In this document: positions 59,652-64,000 of the stretch, piece after piece | Layout of the letters: every line of letters begins with the position of its first letter | How positions within the stretch are numbered: position 1 is the stretch's first letter | Assembly: GCA_000507305.1 (NCBI GenBank) | Contig: DF239027.1 | Location: forward strand, 399,130 to 463,129 | From: Breviolum minutum Mf 1.05b.01 | Lineage: Eukaryota; Sar; Dinophyceae; Suessiales; Symbiodiniaceae | Direction: 5' to 3' | DNA: 64,000 bases | Translations under genes and position numbers: made by a program | The notes under the pieces: generated by a model | Database searches by the model: none | Seen by the model: the letters and a program-made list of their open reading frames with translations, nothing else | What the model was told of the DNA's origin: nothing

Positions 59652-61248
59652 TGGATACCATCACAACTGGGATCGGGAGAAAACTGAGCCCTGAGATTTC
59701 TGAGGAACAGGTGTTTGCGTCCTTTCTTTGCTGCAAGATGAATGGGACATGAAGGACATGAGGCGACTTGTGGAAATGGATACAGTACAGGGAAGTCATT
59801 CTTGTGAAGATTTGAACTACAGCCATGCTTGGCAGCACAAAACAACTTCCCAGGAAACTCGGATTGGAATGGAAAGCAATGTGAGTTACTGCAGTGCGTA
59901 TCAGGACTTACTGAAATCAAAATCACCAGGTGAAACAAATTGCTCATTCCTGATTTGTCATATGTACACTGAAGTACACTGCACACACAGTCTCATCCAA
60001 GGCCATAAAAAAACTATCACGTAACGTGCATGGGTTCTGGATGTATTTATATGGATCAAGACCAATCCATATGCGGACAGTAGATCATCCTATCACTGAC
60101 CGTTTACGTGCCTCTTCACACACATGGTCAAAAGAATCTATTGTAGTTATGGCAAGTATGTTTAAAATCGTACTTTAAAATAAATCTAATATATATATAT
60201 ATATATATATTCATATCATATCATATTCTGTTCGATTAAATTTTCTTAGAAAAGTGGATGTGTGGCAATACATCTAAATCATAGATGTGTCGTCTTATTA
60301 TCAATAGTCTCTAGTCTAAAACTCTTCAACTGGAGCAATATCGTAAAAAGATACATGCATAAACATATGCATATATACACTATGTCAACTACGTTTTCAT
60401 TGGCGGTTTGGTTCGGTGATTTGGGGTTGGTGGCAAGACCCTGTTTATTTGTTTGCTAATGTTGTGTTTCTTTAATAATCTCCCAAAGTTTGGACAATTT
60501 GCTTTTTCTAAGATCGCTTTTGCTTTGTATATACGTTGTACTGTATGTATAATGTATATATATATACGTATCTGTATAAATGGTAATTGAACAATATTCC
60601 TATCCTTCCGAATAATTAGTTCGTTTTATATCATCGCCGTTTGCAATGGAGGCAAAATTGGATATGACACACTCGATATCGTAAATGTGCTTTAGCTATT
60701 GGGCTCTTACATTCTCTTACAATTTGTAGTGGGCCTTGCATGCACACGCAAACGAATTTTAGCTAACATAAACAATGTCTAAGGTAGGACTATGTGCAGT
60801 ATGCGAAATGTCTGTCACTGACCATAGTTTGCATACCGTTCAATTTGTCAAGCAACTTTTCAGAAAAAATAAAGGATAAGATATGAATCGATTTGAAAGG
60901 GCTCTGGTGTTAAGATATTGAACCAGATACCAGTTGTAAGACAAGTGGTATTCTACCTATGTATGATTACATGTATAAATCATATAAAATCATGTAATAA
61001 TAAATCATTATATTTATACCATTGTATGTAATTACATAGAATTATATCACCATATAGACAATATAAATATACGTGTATACATATATATATATATATGTTG
61101 GATCTTAGTAGACTAGTGGTAGCAGGTATTGCAAGTCGTTCTTCTTGTTCTTTTTGCTCTTTTTCCGCACAGTGCGTCTCATTGATTTTCGCTTCGGTTT
61201 TCAATTGCTCTTTATCTTTAATTTCGATAAGTATATGTCTTTCCAGAG
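59652..61248. other. Divergent intergenic region
   Basis: Between the caspase start on the minus strand and the first recognised exon of the plus-strand gene. No supported exon. It is AT-rich with TA tracts near 60192, 60555 and 61078. Promoters for both directions may lie here, but no TATA-type or other motif can be claimed. Confidence 0.5.
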
Positions 61249-61874
61249 GCCTGTCAAGTGATTTGGATGCAAAAGCCATTCGAATTCAATGCATTGTTCA
61301 ATGCCGAAAAAATGCATGCTTCGTCATTTGCTGGCCTTAGCGATGAGATAATGACAGAAGGTGTAGGAGGTCCAATCGTCAAAATCGAAGACCTTGTGTT
61401 GCACCTGCAGATTTTCGAAGCGGATCAAACCCTCTCGGCGGCCTCTGCCTACTTCAGATTTGTTGGTTGGTTAATAGGGATTCCGATTCCGGGGTCTAGA
61501 ATCTAGAATAGAATGGTTTGAAACAAACTTCATGCCTCAAATCATGTGTCTCAATTTTCATTGCCAGCCTCCGCCAATTGCTGCAACAGTTCTGCTGGTC
61601 TCAAGGGTCGTTCGAAGACCTTCGACAGAAGCTTTTGATGCTGGAAATGTCAAACACGGCACAAGCAGCAAAACCTTGGACTGGACAGCAAGCTTCTCCG
61701 GAAGACGAGTGGGAAGCCTTGTGGAAGCATCAGGGGCTGCACCAAGAACTTGAAAAATGGGATTTCTTATGGATTTCTCCAGCAGCCATCATGGAGCCAA
61801 CTCTCAGCAAACTAAGGCCAACTCTCATCAAAATACAAGCCATCCTGGCCCCAATCCAGTCGGAGATAACGTAG
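61249..61874 (+). CDS. 3' exons of an unrecognised plus-strand gene
   Basis: Two exons in matching phase 0: 61249-61461 (CQVIWMQKPFEFNALFNAEK, IVKIEDLVLHLQIFEADQTL) and 61590-61874 (FCWSQGSFEDLRQKLLMLEM, SPEDEWEALWKHQGLHQELE, stop after APIQSEIT). The acceptor is CTGCAACAG|TTC. The protein looks helical and acidic, with several Trp residues. No family was recognised. Upstream exons and the start are not found. Confidence 0.58.
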
Positions 61875-61938
61875 CACCTCCAGTCAGGATGGGATACGAA
61901 CTGAACTGGAAAAAAAAACTCAGAACTTGATACCAGTA

Positions 61939-62040
61939 CGGGTGTTTCCAAAAATAGTGTACCCCCAAATCATCAAGTCTAATAGGGTTTTCCCTTATTA
62001 ACCATCCATTTTGGGGTACTCCTATTTTTGGAAACACCCA
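61939..62040. mobile_element. MITE-like hairpin, family D copy 2
   Basis: Ends GGGTGTTTCCAAAAATAGTG and CTATTTTTGGAAACACCC are almost perfectly inverted. The interior holds ACCATCCATTTTGGGGTAC and TAATAGGGTTTTCCC. Better preserved than the copy at 18529-18631. Confidence 0.9.
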
Positions 62041-62189
62041 TACAAAAACTGCCCCCAAAAAATCCATCCCCAATCCATCCCGGGCCTCGCCTTCTGAGGT
62101 ACCACTGTCCGAACACCATCCCGTTCCACGGGAGGAGCCTATCCAAAGAGGTCGAAACATCGACTCAACACTGATCTTCAAATCGAAGC

Positions 62190-62274
62190 TACCTGGAAAG
62201 CCAAGTGCCCTATTTTCAAGGCAAGAGTTGCGGTAAAGTTGCCCAAAAAAATAGGACACTTGGCGTTCCAGGTA
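62190..62274. mobile_element. Small hairpin element (85 bp)
   Basis: Left arm TACCTGGAAAGCCAAGTGCC and right arm CACTTGGCGTTCCAGGTA pair almost fully, continuing inward as CTATTTT/AAAATAG, with a loop of about 30 bases. Either a MITE or a stem-loop RNA-forming sequence. No other copy was noticed in the window. Confidence 0.75.
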
Positions 62275-63376
62275 ATTGATATTAATAGTACATCCCCGGT
62301 GTCCTCCAAGGTACGCTCCATGCGTTGATACAGAAGGCTATACCTCAACGGAGGTAAACCACCCAAACGAAGTCCCACCCGTTTCGGGGACGTTCAGCTT
62401 CTCCCCTTTCAGTTTGGTGTGCTTGCGCCTGGGATCTGCTGCATCGACTCCCGCTTTCGTCTGGCGCGGGTCCCAACGTCCAAACGCCAAACACCCAGTA
62501 CGGTTAGGTTGTTCGGTAACAAGTACGGTTGCACCGCGCCCTACCAGCCCACCTCTAGCTTGTATAGCCAGGCAGACTCGAACTCTTGATTGTTGTCTTC
62601 CAATTTCATCAAATATATTTCAAGGAATTCCTTGGTAGCAAAATGTAGAACTTGGAAAATTCAGCTAGTTCAGCTACTTGCATCACTTTGTCAAAAGGGC
62701 ATCTTTTTTCACACAGTAAGTAACCGTGGGGGAGTGAGTACCCTAAATATGTGTATATATATATATATATATATCACCATGCACCAACTTTATATAGGAT
62801 ATTACATAGGCTGAGCGACATGGCGCTCGAATATTTTTCGGGAACAGCTGCGATCAAGTAGCGTTGCGGCAGCATGTACTTGCCGCGCGAGCGCCACAGC
62901 AGGCTGTCGATATGCAGTTGTGGCGGGAAACACGTGGGAACATGATCCGTGTTGTCATTTTCCAATATAATATATATATTGATGGATATCGGGAGAAATT
63001 TTGTGGTTGCATATCAAACTCTCAAAATCAATATTTTCAAAAAAAAAACATCTCAACAGTCTCAACATCTCATCTCTGATCTTCGGAATGACACAAGTTG
63101 ATAGACAAAATCCAACTCACCCACCAGCAATGGAGTTTTCTGCAACAATCACTCACCAAACCAAAAACCTTCAAACCAACAAAAAAATCATCCATCGACT
63201 TTGCTATGAAACTTTCACTCACCGGAGAATTTTTTCTTTTGAAAAAAAACAAACGCCATCCAAGACTTCACCCTGTGAATTGGTAGTTTCTTTTTTCCCA
63301 CCCACCAAAAAACAAAAACGCCCCAACCTGCTCTGGGAAAAATGGAATCACTCTGAGCACCGCTTGGCCTCGGTAC

Positions 63377-63394
63377 ATGGCGTGGAATGAGTAC
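63377..63394 (+). CDS. Possible first exon of a further plus-strand gene
   Basis: ATG 63377 gives MAWNEY and then GTGGGT, a donor-like sequence. It follows a C/A-rich leader (about 63010-63360) and precedes G/T-rich sequence, the pattern seen at the better supported starts 5582, 24531 and 50356. No second exon was identified before the window ends. Confidence 0.25.
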
Positions 63395-63848
63395 GTGGGT
63401 TTTTGTTGGGTGCGGGGATGCCATGCTTGCCACCACTGAGGCCCCAACGGAACTGCTCCCATGGCATTGATGATGGAACACCAAAATGAATGGAGGATGA
63501 CTGGATGACTGATGGTTCCTATGACTTTTTTGGTTGGGAAAATGATGTGGAAAAAAAGGAGAAATCAAAGTTGTATTCTGTATTCTTTTTCTTTCTTTAC
63601 TCACCTAGTTACTTAGTTTTGTTGGGGGCTCATGCTTCACAATGGAAAAATACTTTGGAAGTCCACTTGTCACCGAATGGTTTTGGGGATCTCAGTATTC
63701 TTTGAGACGCTGCACAGTCGCTTGGCTGGCTTGAGATGGCAGCATAACGGCATACACAAGCATCCAAGATCTTCAACATAGCTTGAATGAAATGCCAATG
63801 ACTACATGACAAATGACCCTAGGGACGGGGGGTTCCCCAGGGGTCGAC

Positions 63849-63975
63849 ATGGTTGATGCTACGCATGAAGTTGGGGATGGTAACGTTCTTTGCACTTGCA
63901 CACATGGTTGGTGCTACGCAACATCATGTTCTTGCACTTGCACACATGGTCGGTGCTACGCAACACCATGGGAAT
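63849..63975 (+). repeat. Tandem repeat, about 42-bp unit
   Basis: The unit TGGTGCTACGCAACATCATG plus TTCTTGCACTTGCACACATG is present about 2.5 times. The first copy is diverged, with an insertion. It is followed to the window end by G-rich GGGGTGGGGTGTTGGGGTGG, which could form a G-quadruplex. The array may continue beyond the window. Confidence 0.85.
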
Positions 63976-64000
63976 GGGGTGGGGTGTTGGGGTGGGGTGG

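Noticed and set aside
62540..62595. tRNA-like phrase GTTCGAGTC (minus strand)
   Set aside because: The flanks do not form the T stem or an acceptor stem, and no D or anticodon arm was seen.
62774..62965. GC-rich minus-strand open frame with protein-like sequence
   Set aside because: Both strands are open over the same GC-rich patch and no splice sites in phase were found, so coding strand and reality are undecided.
1..64000. Dinoflagellate spliced-leader relic or tandem SL genes
   Set aside because: A search by eye for the conserved CCATTTTGGCTCAAG-type sequence found nothing on either strand, so trans-splicing cannot be supported from this window.
1..64000. CRISPR arrays, insertion sequences with transposase, phage or plasmid genes
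   Set aside because: No regularly spaced direct repeats with unique spacers and no transposase or integrase motif were seen. The genome is eukaryotic by intron structure.

Overview
The window looks like nuclear DNA of a protist with intron-dense genes, most likely a dinoflagellate of the Symbiodiniaceae type. This is an inference. It rests on short exons (about 40-560 nt) split by introns of a few hundred bases, introns that mostly end AG|G, at least one well supported GA splice donor (46860), genes packed head-to-tail on one strand for about 50 kb, many microsatellites, and several families of short hairpin (MITE-like) elements. No rRNA, tRNA, CRISPR, operon or bacterial feature was seen. 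Coding exons were recognised by reading frame, codon-phase match across introns, and protein-like composition. Gene ends are given only where a start or stop fits.

Layout. The plus strand from about 3.0 to 52.7 kb carries a one-directional array: an unrecognised gene ending at 5337; a gene with STI1-like DP motifs (5582-13472); unrecognised genes at 13.66-15.13, 16.53-19.55, about 21.4-23.8 and 24.53-30.42 kb; an acyl-protein thioesterase (31414-33684); a small acidic nuclear-type protein (to 34652); a class I methyltransferase (core 38025-39974); an unrecognised gene ending at 43165; a VPS9-domain Rab GEF (46800-50060); and a gene at 50356-52710. The minus strand from 59651 to 53871 carries a caspase-family (peptidase C14) gene followed by exons encoding a ZZ-like zinc finger and an Ala-rich hydrophobic segment. 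These may be one long gene or two or three tandem genes. Plus-strand coding resumes at 61249.

The two arrays converge at an extremely AT-rich island (about 53.0-53.85 kb) and diverge across about 59.65-61.25 kb. Convergent array ends with a composition dip are of interest because dinoflagellate chromosomal domain boundaries have been reported at such sites.

The genes do not form a pathway. They are housekeeping or signalling functions (lipid-thioester removal, methyl transfer, Rab activation, caspase-type proteolysis) that share a direction of transcription. The spaces and introns hold at least six families of short inverted-repeat elements, ATC and TA microsatellites, a degenerate GACTTTGATT repeat, a GGCCGGCC cluster, a sequencing gap inside an inverted A-rich repeat, and a tandem repeat at the right edge.
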